From contig CM061920.1 in NCBI GenBank assembly GCA_031002005.1, forward strand, positions 105,645,447 to 105,709,446: DNA of 64,000 bases. The letters are read 5' to 3'. Under the pieces are notes generated by a model. It saw only the letters and a list, made by a program, of their open reading frames with translations. It had not been told where the DNA came from and did not search any database. Below are positions 11,625 to 23,365 of the stretch, one piece after another (position 1 is the stretch's first letter; the number at the start of each line of letters is the position of its first letter). This DNA comes from Vandiemenella viatica. Lineage: Eukaryota > Arthropoda > Insecta > Orthoptera > Morabidae. The position numbers were made by a program, and so were the translations under genes.

Positions 11625-12825
11625 TTACATATATATGGAGATGAATTCCCCGAAGCGTGACTGTCTGTCTGTCTGTCTGTATGATCGCTCTGATCTCGTG
11701 AACTTCTGGACAAGAGTTTAGCTGTTCTGCAGTGCAGTTGTCTAGTCAGATCCAAGGATATTAAAAATTGGCGAATTTCCTATGGGAACAGAACAATAAC
11801 CATATAAGCCAAACAGCTAGGTAAAGTCGAGCAACAGAGTGCTTCCTTAGAATACGCTGTCTAAACCGTTAAAGATATAACAATACGATGAATGTAAGAA
11901 TTATCCAGCATAAAACGCTCTACGGAAAACCCCACTGCAGCATATATGTAGTTCACAAATAGTGTATTTATTATTTAAATTAACGGCAATGAATAAACAT
12001 GAAATTCAGAATATTTATTCATAAATTACTGTGTATATATGTAGCAAAATAAACAGTTTCACTAGCTATATTTTTAACGTAGATAAAATATGATCCTTAC
12101 AGCGTGGCATTTTCGTCTGTTATTGTGGAGATGTCAAACGTTTTGTGAGCTGGCACACGGCCGAGACGAGATGCGCTTGCGCTTCGTGGTTCACGTGGTA
12201 CTAAAAGCGGGGAGGAGTGAACACGCTCGCCCATAGTGAAATCACGTGTGTCAACAAGTCTCCCTGAGACTCTAAACTTGATTTTGAAGGCAAATTCTAT
12301 TTAGCTTAATTTTTTTGTTGCCGATAGAATCATGTATTTATTTATTTTATTAACGTATAAATGATTAAGGTGAGATTTAATTTTTGTGGTAATGACAAAT
12401 AAATTAACAAGTCATTCAGAATCCTCAGTACGTGATTTCCACAAACTGTAATTGAAGTAAGTAAATCTTAGAAAAAGATATTACAACAGTAGCGCTTCAG
12501 TTTCGCATTCGGGAGGACATGGGTTCAAATCCCAGTGCCGCCAGCCATATTTCCGTTTTCCATGATTTCCCGAAGTTGGTCTAGGTGAATGCTGCAAAAG
12601 TTCCTTCTATAGATGAAAACCGAATTTATTCCCGTTTCTAGCTCTAAATCCTCTCCGGCCTTTAACGACCTCAGCATCGACGAGGCGTTAAAAAATAAAA
12701 TATGAACACTTATCACAAAACTAACATGAGAGAACCTTTATCTTCAGAAGATAATACGTTGGCAATCGAGAGAATTATAGAATACCATAATGCATCAGCG
12801 CGAAGCAAGGATGGGTCGCTAGTTT
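11625..12825 (-). repeat. Unclassified interspersed repeat, minus orientation
   Basis: Read on the minus strand it begins near 12825 with aaactagcgacccatccttg followed by cttcgcgctgatg. It ends near 11640 with a (gaca)n microsatellite (plus-strand gtctgtctgtctgtctgt near 11665-11682) and tcacgcttcgggg. Elements opening with an actagcgaccc...cttcgc phrase are common in insect genomes, but I cannot assign the class. That both ends belong to one element is inferred. A SINE C copy (12500-12705) is nested inside. Confidence 0.4.
12500..12705 (+). repeat. SINE family C, plus strand
   Basis: The head cgcattcgggagga, the B box ggttcaaatcc (12533), the body gttttccatgatttccc and a 3' block gacgaggcgttaaaaaataaa match the copy at 15785 in order. 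It is diverged. The 63-codon minus-strand open frame over it is fortuitous. Confidence 0.75.
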
Positions 12826-14790
12826 AATTTCAATAAAAATAATAATTATTGCGTTGTGCAACACTATTCTGTATGAAACATTGATTTAAAAATCGTGCAC
12901 ATCACGAGGAAATATATAAGTAATTGTTGCTACTACAGTGTTTATTGTAAAATAGAAATTGGTAGCTATTATTCATGGTGACAATATTATTTTTTTAAAA
13001 AAAATAATATCTAGTGGGTGACAATTTTAAACTGGAAGAGAAAGTAGAACAAATACAACGCAGACAGAATTGAAACAAATCTTATTGGAATGACGATTCT
13101 ACCAGACGTGGGAAGAAAGCAGAGTCAAAGTAAGTCATGGGAGTACCACGACCTCTATAGAACCCAGTGCTCGGGAAGCGGAGTTACAGCAACGGAATTG
13201 TCTCGCGTTGGATGAATGAAATGACATCACAGTCAATCAGCAAACACTTCTATATTTCTGTATACATTCCCTTAGATACTTCATGAAACAATTAAATGCT
13301 AATTAGTAGTTTGTCTCGTGTTTCAAATTCTAATTTTAAGTGATAAACAATATTTGATGTTTCACTGGCTGACGAAAGACGAATTCACATTAACACTTGT
13401 GGTAGTAACTTCGACAACAATCTATCCTCATTTTTGTGCTTCTTGTTCTGCACATTGAGGGATTGGAATGGCAAGACAACATAGGTAAGATGCCTGGAAC
13501 AATTTTGTATCGTACAACACATCAACCATCACACACTTACGAAATTAATTTCGTGGATTACGGAAATAAATTTTTACTTGGAATTTATGATTTTCAGATA
13601 CTATGCAGTTTCCGATGCATTTCGCACCTATGAGGATAAACCATTTCGAACGAGAACAGAAGAATTTGACGCCACGGAAGTATTTATTATCTGTGATTTG
13701 ACTCATTAATAAATATCCCTAATCCTCCCAAGAATGGAGTGGCTTGGAAAGAAGGTTCTTCTCTTAACAAACGCTTGTTACCCAAAGCGATATCTGTAGG
13801 GTCGTCAGATGAAAACCCAAACTAAGCTAAGTTATACTTCATGCTATTAGGATTTTTAAATTGCTGATAAGTGCAATAACTCAGAGCATCATCGCACCAA
13901 ATTACTGGGTGCAGGAAAAGTTAGTTTTATGGGTTAGTTATAGCGTTACAGTATTTAATTAATAATAGCTTTTAAGTGAAAATATTTGAACTATTATAAA
14001 TACTTATCTGATTTCCTGTATATGAATACTCTGAACATGTACAGTTCTGGGGTTAAAGCTTGTGCATTTAATATCTTTACGCCTCGTGAATTACCAACAA
14101 AGAATTACTTTTTAAAGCAGATGATACCAGTATTTAAATTGATTCCGCCCTTTAAAGCGCACAGTTCCGGATGTTTTTTTTATACGTTTCAGTGTTTTTA
14201 ATTGGAACTTTTTTAATATGCGGACTTTAATTATTCATCTTTGAGTGGTTGTCGGTTTCGCTATTAAAGCGGAGAGCAATTTAAAATATTTACGGAAGTT
14301 TCATACAAATTGCAATGGCTGTGGCGAGAAACTTAATCCTCAACTTTTATAAGCTTACAGTCGTTATGAGTTAGTTAAAAAAAAAATTACAACTGATATT
14401 GGTGAAAGCCAGTACTATAAACTTTCGTACTAGGTAAAGTCCTGACATGAAACATGCAGTTTAAATAAACATTCACTCCTGAATGTAAATTATTTTTACA
14501 ATGTGATTAGTTTCTAACAGAAGAATATAATATTTTCGCTAATTATATTCCGCATTTTCATCGATAAACGTTGAAATGGCTTACCGTTTCCATACACTTT
14601 GCACGAACATTTCCAATGCGCAAAAAGGTATTCGATATTTTTAACACAACTGAATGATTATTCACCTACATTCTCTGAAGCTCACTGGAAACAGATTCCA
14701 TTCTTCCAATACACCTATTAATCTTTTCGATAGTCATATAATTAGTAATATTACAAAAACTTTAACCTGTCAAATATGAACTAAAAAATA
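12826..14790. other. Intergenic, nothing recognised
   Basis: AT-rich. A donor-like cataggtaaga near 13480 has no supporting exon. Short frames (13436-13633, 13986-14201) carry no recognisable motif. Confidence 0.5.
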
Positions 14791-14794
14791 TAGG

Positions 14795-15003
14795 CTGATT
14801 TATTTTTTTTTTTTTTATTTTTTTTTTTATTTTTTTTTGCAGAATAAATTTAATAAAAACTTCTTTTACTCGTCGAAAGCGAGGTGATTAGAGGAGGGAT
14901 TGGACTGGGACAGTGAACGGGAAGGAATTCGGCCATGGACTGGGATTCAGTGACCTCCCGATGGCGGGCCCAGAGCGTTAACCGCTCACCCACCACGCTT
15001 GAT
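14795..15003 (-). repeat. SINE family C with internal deletion, minus strand
   Basis: The plus strand shows the tail as long t-runs (14803-14838), then a cgtcgaaagcgagg block and ggaaggaattcggccatgg. It then jumps straight to the head region (gggattcagtgacctcccg, gttaaccgctcacccacca). The central body present in other copies is missing, so this is a deletion derivative that keeps both ends. Confidence 0.78.
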
Positions 15004-15194
15004 TAAAATTTTACAAAAATATTCCCTTGTTGGAAACTTTAAAATGAAAATGTTAATCGGAAATGTGCGGACATGACTCACATGAAATACAAACAACAAA
15101 TTTTTCGGCAGAAATTAATTAAAAACAAGAAAAGTAAATGAAATATATTCGGGATATCATCGATGTTTACTTTCCATACTTCTTTACCTCAGAC

Positions 15195-15345
15195 CTAGGA
15201 GACGACAGTGGATAAGGAACAATAAGGAATTTGGTAATAAATTTTAGAAGGGACGATCCGGGCCTTTTACTGGAATGTTTTCGAGAAACCACTGAAAACC
15301 GAAATCACGATGGCACCGTCTCTCGCTCACTCGGCATAATTAGTT
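15195..15345 (-). repeat. SINE family C remnant, minus strand
   Basis: Degraded copy in which the blocks aaggaacaataaggaattt, ggcctttta and gagaaaccactgaaaaccgaaat appear in the right order on the plus strand for a minus-strand SINE C. Confidence 0.55.
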
Positions 15346-15714
15346 TCTCTACACCGGATGTTGGTACAGTGGGACCCTCTTAAATTTTAGCAGTGATGTA
15401 GTGGCCGTCATGAATGCGGTTTTTAGGCTGTTTTCGGTGATGTCTTGCAAGGTCGGTTACTGTTGGCCTTAATACATGTATGGTCACATGTTATTGCCAA
15501 TCTCTTCTAATTTCCCGTTCCAAAAAGGCAGTACTTACAAATGGAGCTCGGCTAGCCGTCGAGTATGCTCATCCCAGTAATCATAATACTATTATGAATT
15601 TCATAATAAGAATTACGAGTGACTGTGTTAACGACCGAAGGAAATGGACAGATCTTCATCGGACAATTTTACTGACTTGTCTTAAAGAAAATTGTGAAAG
15701 TTGATGAATTATAG
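15346..15714. other. Intergenic, nothing recognised
   Basis: No feature identified. Confidence 0.45.
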
Positions 15715-16490
15715 TCCACCTTGTTGGGTCATTTATTGCGGCACCGTAATGTTGTACGGAGCTAACACGGTGTGAACTGGTTCGACCGAGCGTGGTGGGT
15801 GAATGGTTAACGTTCTGGCCTCGCATTCGGGAGGACGCGGGTTCGAATCTCCGTCCGCGCATCCAGATTTGGGTTTTCCATGGTTTCCTCAAATTACTCC
15901 AGGCGAATGCCAGGATGCTTCCTTCAAAAAGGCCATGGCCGAATTCCTTCCCGTTCCTTGTCCGCAGTCCCATCCCATCCCGCGTCTAATGCTGTCGACG
16001 AGGCGTAAAGCAATAACAAAAACAAAAAAAACGGTGTTAACTGGTTCGTGTCCTGGGGTTGGAAGAAAGTTTCTTCAATAGGACTTTTCTGGCAAGGTAG
16101 GAGAGGTGGTGGCGCACAATTCCTAATCAACAGGCTGTGCGCCAAAGTCATGGGTTATTGAACCTCTGTGCAGTGCTTATCCAGTGAGGGTATGCGGCAT
16201 TGTTAATGGTGATTTGTACTTCGGACGTGGACGTTACCCCCTGTGGCTCTTTCGGAATAGCAGGCCTGAATGGGTCGGCACATGTTTTCACTCTCTCACT
16301 CCCTCATCTCTCTAATTTCATACAGTACAAACAACACTCTAAAGTGAACAGACACACTATCTCTGTCATCCACATCTGCAATTACACATACGAACACACA
16401 CTGTGGAAGGCAACGGGCAACCACCCCAGAGAGTTCCCATGGAGGGTTACATCCTTCGTGATAACCGCCTACGCCCAGAACTTGTAATGA
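15715..16490 (+). repeat. SINE family D, copy 2, split by a SINE C insertion
   Basis: The left part (to 15784) is a tRNA-like head, and the right part resumes at 16049. Joined, they place ctggttcg next to tgtcctgggg, which matches the head/B-box zone of the 5755 copy. From about 16105 to 16320 the body blocks (gcgcacaa, gtgcagtgctta, tgcggcattgttaatggtga, gaatagcaggc, gaatgggtcgg, ctctctcactccctc) parallel copy 1. The stretch 16320-16490 (including ggaaggcaacgggcaacc) may be a 3' extension of the same element. Open frames on both strands (16200-16496) are repeat read-through. Confidence 0.6.
15785..16031 (+). repeat. Full-length SINE family C with TSD
   Basis: A complete 247-bp copy. The A-box region is tggtgggtgaatggttaacg, the B box is gggttcgaatc (15839), the body contains gggttttccatggtttcctc and ggccatggccgaattcc, the 3' block is gtcgacgaggcgtaaagc, and the tail is an (aaca)n/A run. 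Flanking duplications cggtgtgaactggttcg (15768-15784) and cggtgttaactggttcg (16032-16048) differ at one of 17 positions, so the insertion is fairly recent. It landed in the head of a SINE D. Confidence 0.92.
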
Positions 16491-19400
16491 AATCATAAGA
16501 AGAAAAATATGTGTGATATTCGATGGAAGTCAGTTTTCAAAATTCAGTTCCAACAGTCATGCAATGTATATTTATTATATCACAAGCAGTGCTGTGAAAC
16601 TCAGTTTTCTAGTGCAGAAGGGAAGTCTGTGAGTCCATATCACCTTTTTAGCTACTTTTTTGCCGTTATGGCGTCTAATCTCACTGTACGCCGCTTTATT
16701 GACTTTCTGATAGTAAAAACTGGCCAAATAACTAAACGTTTGCTACGGCTCAAAAATCTGTAAAAAATAAGAAAAAAATTTTCGATGCAAAATTGATTTG
16801 GTGAAGTTGTTGTGTTTGCGCTGTCACGAATAAAGCATAAAGAACTCTGGTAGCTCTAAGTAAGAAATTATCCAGCTAACTGTGACACTAACTTGAATAG
16901 TGAAAAATATTTTAATCTTTTGTCTGTTCCTATGGCAATCGCAATTAAAACTCGTAAAATCACGAATAGAGTGTTAACAATAACTCTATTCAGATCCCAC
17001 TTCTACTGCTACAGAAATAAAGAATCTACACATAAAACTGTCTTGAAATTTACAATAAAATTTTCAGTGGTTTGTGTTCAATATATTTTAAGTAAACAAA
17101 TGTTCAGATAAGTAGCGAAATCCAAAGTGTATCGTTCCGTGACGTAATACAACAAACGTCTGCTACAAATAAAAAAAATCTGTTGTTTGTCTCAACTTCA
17201 CGTCTGTTCATAGGCCACAGGAGATAGTATCATTCTTTTGTGAAAAAAAAAAAATAGGATAAAGGCCAACTCTCATTCCAAACGCGAAATGTGATATCAG
17301 AAAATAGATTAGTAATTATAGAAATTTTATTTCATTGAATCTCTGTAGTCATTACAGGATTAGCGGCGAGCTGCCAATCGCAGTTCACTTACTGACAAGT
17401 GTCGCTACTCGGGCGATGTGATTGGTATGGCGGTTAGCGCGTGTCTCGTTTCAAACAGATGTCAGTACAGAATGCAAATCACTCGTGGCTATCCGATTAC
17501 CACGGACGTTGTGCGTCGCATCGCATCTCGCGCAACGAGTGGAAGTTTTAATTAATGTGAAACGCATTCTGACCACAGCCGCTACTCGTGCAAGTGTGGT
17601 AATAAGCCAAGTATCTGATACTGCATGAATTGGTCCCAAAAATAATTGCTCTGCCTGGAACTTCATTTCGAATGGCGCTAATCGATTTCTCGGTAGATTG
17701 TTTTGCAGATCATAATATCACTCTTCGATTAAAAAAATTTGTCGATGTAAAATTTTAGAAATTAAATATTTTCGACTAATTTGTTGAGTTGTTTTGTGCC
17801 TATGATCTCTCTCACAGCGCGAGGTTCTATTTACTATTTTTGACAATTTAAAATACGTTCCGTGATGTTCCTTCTTATTATAAGAATAAGTATAAGCACT
17901 TAAGTTACTATCAAATCTTTTTGAGTAATAAAAAAAATTATTACATCAAAAATTTTCTGTTTGTTCAGGAATAGTAGTAGAAAAGTGGTTGCAATATTGT
18001 CTCTTAACAATTATTTGAACTGGTTATAAAACTATCGATCTTGTATCTCGAAACAAGTAAAATTCTTGCACTTGTTGTTAAAATAGTTGAAGCATGATAT
18101 TGGATTACACACGTATCCTTAGCAACAAGACAGTTACCACATATAGCCAAGCAGCCAATAATAAATGTTCATAATAGTGAGATTCCGTAAAAATACAAGT
18201 TGTATTGTCACTTGAAAATGAATGTGAAAGATAGACGACAGTGATTCGTAAGAAGCATAAGATACTGGGGCGGCCGATGAGTTAAAGATTTTCCTTAGTT
18301 GCTCCTTTACAGGAGACAGGTGCAATCAAACAAATTTTCTTCCTTTTTGACGTTCCACAAATGAGATAAAATAAGCAATATTGTGGAATAAATGATGAAA
18401 CACTTAAATTTATTTCCGATAGAGAGACAGTAACCTCCTTCAGGAAGATCTTTATTACGTGATACTCTTAGGACCTGGTGGCAGAGTTTTGATTTGCAGC
18501 GTCTCTGTATAATAATTCAGTAGATAACGCACATTTGGGTCTCACTTTCGTATCTTGCAGCGGCAAAGAATTTTACGTGGGTTTTACTCTGTTCATGTTA
18601 GCAAGCAACGATGCCTCTTGGTTCTGATTCCGCGGTTAAATGTTGTTCCAGCCACAACACAGACAGTGTGCGTGACAAATCGAAACTCTGCCTCCTCGTC
18701 TTATGACCACACGAATTTACCTACGTTGGTCCTCTTTACAAATCCTACGTTGTGAGTCGCAAAGCATGCAACTTACTGCCAACCATCTGAATAATTACGC
18801 GAGACTGTATGGCCACCGTAGTTAGGACAACCTCTACGGTGGGATTTCAGAACTTGGCTGACGTCGCTTCACAAACCCCTTACGGTTTGCACTCTATTTT
18901 TATTTGCAACTGTGGACCACTGCCACATACCTCAACCAACCGTGTACCGTGAGTTCGTCATGTTACTCACAGGAAGAGAACTGCTGTAGGAAATCGATTA
19001 CTTGTTTTGACTGAGAACCTCAACGAATTTCTTTTCTAGTCTGTAAGAACACGAAAGATCGATGTAAATTTCTTTACTTTAAAACTTACAATGCCATAAG
19101 TATTTGGTGATGAAAATCTTTTATATCAACTTCAAATACATAGTAAAACTGTTAAAAATATATTTATTTTTACGTGGAATCTCATTATTAAGAAAGATAT
19201 TAAGCTGTAGGGCGCTGTAAACTTCAAGAAATTCCTCATAATATTTGGGTTAATGGGAAGCCCATCGGAATTCTTACTCAGTTGGAACTTCAGACCGTGT
19301 TTTGGAGTGTGGGGAAGGGGTGGGGGTGGGTAAGGAGTGGGGGCAGCTAAGCTTCAAAGTCTTAGTCGTTAGAGGACTCTCGTCTAACCCTTCTCGCACT

Positions 19401-20300
19401 TTATCTCCCCAGATTTAATAACAGACTGTTGATCTAGCCTTGAACCCTCGTGTTTATAAAGTACAGAACTGAATTCAATATTTACGACATATACAATCGA
19501 TAGTTCCTACTTGTATATTTCAGGAGTGGATTACGATTTATTTATCTTAAGGTATTAGGAAATCTCCTCAAATTACGTTTCTTGAAGTCTTTCCACTTTA
19601 TATAACAAACATCCGATCGTAGGCTGGAAAAGACATTATTTTTGAATAGTTTAGCTGTAGGTGACCACCGTCAAGAAGATCTAAAATCAAAAGTATGGGT
19701 CGATATATCGTTTAATCGATAATATATACTAATAACGTCAACTCTCCAACCTTTGCTGAAGGTTATAGAGGAATAACTGCAGTTATCTGTATACCAATTA
19801 CGTTGCAATCAGATACTCAAACATATAATCTGAAGCTCTGATAAAAATCTAAGTAATTCTTATTTAATTTTAATTGCATCTTACAAGTACTGATGTATTA
19901 GTAAGTTTCACTAAAATGAAGTATTGTGGTGAATGTGTAACCTGAACATAGTATGATTTCTATAAACGTGACGAGCAGTTCATTGAAAACAATAATCTAG
20001 TTCATTATTTACAGTCTCTCTGGTTACTTTGAATCTGTGCATAATGTCCTGAATTACACCTCAGGTGCTGTGATGAGCTAGCTCTGTCTGTGGACTGTCT
20101 CAATAAAGCATATGTATTAGACATAATTTATTTTTGATTCCTCCTGGACTTGAAAATGTTTAGATGTTAACAGTACGCTAGTGGTAGCCTATGGATGTGA
20201 AGTAACGTTAAAGAGACTTGAAATGAAATTCTAAAACCCCTACTTATCCATTAATATAATGGAGTACTGAAGCTACCGATGTTTCATAATCCTTAATACA
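16491..20300. other. Intergenic, nothing firmly recognised
   Basis: Mostly AT-rich. The exception is 17350-17640, moderately GC-rich with a CCAAT motif in each orientation (gccaatcgcag near 17370; gtgattggta near 17418) and frames open on both strands (17422-17628 plus, 17451-17666 minus). A G-rich stretch at 19303-19345 could form a G-quadruplex. None of this amounts to a gene call. Confidence 0.45.
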
Positions 20301-20321
20301 CTGCCTAACTTTCTTCATAGT

Positions 20322-20675
20322 ATGCCTTTATCTCGTTCTCTTCTATTCTTTCCGAGAAGGGCCGTTACTTGTCGGGACGTACCCGGCGTGCCGGGTCCTA
20401 GTATCCGAGACAAACCCTCAACAGACAGCACGGCGCTTACCCTTAAAGCTGCTGGTGGACTACCCAACACCATTACGAGGGTAATCGGAGTCACCAGTAG
20501 CATTAAATGTTCGGTAAGGTTTTGCGCTAGACACCCCGACGGAGACTTTCCAAACGTTGAGGAGGAAGCCTTTCAGAGAAGAGTATTAAGAGGAAGGGGA
20601 GCCACCACTTTGCTGGCGCCTCCTCAAGGCGTTGGCGTCTTAGTGACAGACAGGAGAACCCAGGATGGGTCGTAG
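20322..20675 (+). other. Unrecognised 117-codon ORF in a GC-richer island
   Basis: An atg at 20322 opens a 354-nt frame ending at a tag (20673-20675). The product is arginine- and proline-rich, with a segment ending ...RGRGATTLLAPPQGVGVL, and has no signal peptide, membrane segment or familiar motif. A minus-strand frame (20315-20503) is also open, as expected when GC rises. It may be a real exon, the 5' untranslated part of one, or an uncharacterised repeat. I cannot distinguish these. Confidence 0.25.
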
Positions 20676-20722
20676 GAGGATTAGTATCCCAGGTACCTTC
20701 GATGACGTCACTACTGGTACTG
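20665..20722 (+). other. Candidate first coding exon ending at a strong splice donor
   Basis: A second atg (20665, context cccaggATGGGT as seen) opens a different frame that runs 19 codons (MGRRRISIPGTFDDVTTGT) into tactg|gtgagt at 20722/20723, a near-ideal donor site. The reading is speculative: no acceptor, second exon or homologue is identified. Confidence 0.2.
20703..20710. promoter_or_regulatory. CRE palindrome TGACGTCA
   Basis: Perfect 8-bp CREB/ATF site at the 3' edge of the GC-richer island. It is recognised by sequence only. One such site is expected by chance about every 65 kb, so the local context is what makes it worth noting. Confidence 0.3.
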
Positions 20723-20729
20723 GTGAGTG

Positions 20730-21129
20730 CAAAACTGAATAAAAGCGTTAACAGGTATTACGCAATACATTTTCTTTCCGAGATCGTATAATTCACTTCA
20801 AAAGCAAATCCCAAAAATAACATAGGTCCTTGACTGGAAGGGGACAGATAAGTATAATACTTAAGTGTCCTGAAAAAACGTGTAATCAGTAAGTTCACTT
20901 CATATTCAGAGAGGGTTTACTTCAGGAAAACGAACATATTCTTCAACTGACAATAACGGAATTTGTTGTACTATCAAACACCTACTGAAATAGAGAACAC
21001 TTAATTTAGAGATAGTTTTTGAGTAAACAGCGTAGATTATAAACGTATCTAATTAGAATCAGAATGTCAATATTCACTTTAAACAGACATGGAACGAAAT
21101 GGTACAAAATCATGCGATCCTGATATCCT
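20730..21129. other. Intergenic, nothing recognised
   Basis: No feature identified. Confidence 0.45.
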
Positions 21130-22605
21130 TATACTTTACTAGCAGAGTTCCCGGCGTTGCCCGGTATGGTCTAGATTGATTTGCACACACAGTGAATACT
21201 GAAGCTCATAAAAGTGTTTATTGAGGATTCTACGATAACGGTGGAGCCGCAATTTTATGATGTAATCCTATGTAACTCGATTAGTCAAATTGCAAGTAAA
21301 GAATAAATTTTGTTTATATCTCGCTTAGTTCTCGATATATCGTATTTCAAAATTGACGTGATTAGGTTGAAATACAGACAAGACCAGAAGAAAAATTTCA
21401 CCTTAACCAAATTTAATAATAAATTCGTATGTAACTTAGTGAGACGAATAGAAAATAAAGTATAAAAGTTTCTGATATTTCGCTTAGTTCTCGAGATATT
21501 TCATCACCAAACCACTATATCTACAATATGTAAATGCACTATAGCTGTTTTATTTTCTTCCTAGTGGTTGTTGATTGGTTGAAATACAGCCTGCACCGGA
21601 AGAAACGTCACCAAAAGCAGAAGGAACTTTAACTGACTTTTGACATGTTAAATCTCGAAAACCAAATGAGATATCAAAAAATGTTATTTATTTTAGATTT
21701 TTTTCGCCGAGTTCTATAAAAACAGATGGGGTTGATTTATTCCTGCAATATTTTTAGCTATGATATCAGGAACATGTGTACTAAGTTTTATCATAATAAC
21801 CACAGCAATTCGTGCAGCAATAGAAACAATGTTTTTTTCAGGAAATGTAGTAAAGACAGAATCGTTCATCAATAAATTACAAAAAAAGGAACACTATGTT
21901 AACATTAAAGGTTTTAAATAGTTCAATTTCATGTTCAAAGCAATCAAGTTGTACATTACTTACTAAGAACAGCGAGAATTTAATTCGCATCCAAACGTCA
22001 GTGAGGCCAGAGACCGTAATTTCAAGAAGTTACAAATTTCTCGGAAGGTTCTTCACTTAATGTTTTAAACAGCTCACTTTCATGTTCAAACCAGTCAAAT
22101 ATGCATTACTAAACACAGCCATTAAAATTTTACAACATCAGAGATTGTAGCAGTGCGGCCTCAGATAATAACATCAAGAAACAAAGAAGATATCGAAAGA
22201 TTTTTTCATTGTATTATTAAAATTAATTTAAATATTTTCCACTTTACGTAGTTTCCTCTTCGCATTCTATATAGTTATGGTTGGGGTTTAAAGACTAAAA
22301 ACCAAAATTTAAGGAAGTAAACGTTACATGTGATAACATGGCTATTATTTTTGTATTGTTGTATGTATGACGTAAGCATCGTATTTCTTTCATTTTTCCT
22401 ATCAGACTGTACGTTAAGATTTTCATTTACCACTCCGGCGTTATATTACGTTGGAGCATAAGACATACCAAACACTTCAATTGAGATCCTAATCATTAAA
22501 ACGGTGAACACCCCATCGAAATCTGCTCTGTAGTTTCCGAGTTTTTATACTTCAAATATATCCGGTTTTCGTTTTATAAATATAGATTTGATGAAAAATA
22601 ACGGT
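21130..22605 (+). repeat. Unclassified long interspersed repeat with internal paragraph repeats
   Basis: It starts near 21140 with tactagcagagttcccggcg followed by ttgcccgg, the opening phrase of a widespread class of insect repeats. It appears to end near 22590 with ttttataaatatagattt. Inside, a paragraph recurs: tctcgcttagttctcgatat (21321) and tttcgcttagttctcgagatat (21478), each followed by a segment with gattggttgaaatacag or gattaggttgaaatacag. A second, roughly 160-bp paragraph (aaatagttcaatttcatgttcaaa near 21916; aaacagctcactttcatgttcaaa near 22068) also recurs. No coding capacity was seen. Class unknown; the ends are inferred. Confidence 0.45.
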
Positions 22606-22699
22606 TTTGACTTGGGTCCACATTCGTCCTGATCGTTTCTTTAATTAATTAGTAGAAATACGAAAAATGATTAATGTAATTCCCAGCAACATACACACA

Positions 22700-23365
22700 G
22701 AAGGTGCTTGCTATGATGAAACAAGAGAGACTGATAACTATTAAGGTAGGACATGATATTATCAGCCAAGTAAGAGCCTTCAAATATCTTGGAAGTACAA
22801 TCACTGAGGGCTCGAGATGCCACCAAGAGGTGAAACTCGTATTACTATAGCGAAGGAAGCGTTTAATAGGAGGAGGCGATTATTAACTGGGAAAGTAGAT
22901 AAAGGAGGAAAAAAGTGCTCGTATTCCGTATGGAGTGCGGCACTTAAATGGGTAGAGACGTGGACACTGAAACGAGAGGATGAAAATCTGATAGAAGCGC
23001 TTGGGATGTGATTATAGAGGAGAATATAGATTAGATTATAGAGGATAAGCCGGATAGAAAAACTGAGTAATATTATAGTGCTGGAAAGGGTCGGTGACAG
23101 GAAGAAAATACTCCAAGTTAGAACAGAAAGAAAGAACAATTGTAAGGGACAATTGTTGACAGAGGGGTGCTTGTTAAGAGACTCCTTGGAAGAACTATTT
23201 TGTGGGAGGAGGATGAGAGAAGGAAGGAGGTACCTGGTCACAGATAACATCAAAGGTAACTCAACTACATGGACATGAACAGGAGGTCAACAAACAGGAG
23301 AGCATGGAGAACACGCTTGTGGAAACCTTCATTGGGGCATAACACTAATTATGATGATGATAAAC
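22700..23365 (+). pseudogene. Non-LTR retrotransposon 3' fragment (reverse transcriptase C-terminus)
   Basis: From about 22713 the frame reads ...VRAFKYLGSTITEGSRCHQEV, the conserved FKYLGS.IT motif downstream of the RT catalytic core in RTE-type and related LINEs. After a frameshift near 22833 it continues with KTRITIAKEAFNRRRRLLTG, W.SAALKWVETWTL and REDENLIEALGM. A further shifted segment then follows (DRKKILQVRTERKN near 23096, corresponding to the usual ...RxxLLxxIxxRkxxWxGH... tail). It ends in an atgatgatga microsatellite at 23349-23360, a normal 3' end for such LINEs. The copy is 5'-truncated, multiply frameshifted and inactive. The minus-strand 150-codon frame over it is a shadow. 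Confidence 0.85.

Noticed and set aside
13470..13490. Splice donor cataggtaaga
   Set aside because: A lone consensus match with no coding exon upstream.
15656..16496. ORFs on both strands
   Set aside because: Read-through of nested SINE C and SINE D.
22801..23253. 150-codon minus-strand ORF
   Set aside because: It is antisense to recognisable LINE coding sequence on the plus strand.
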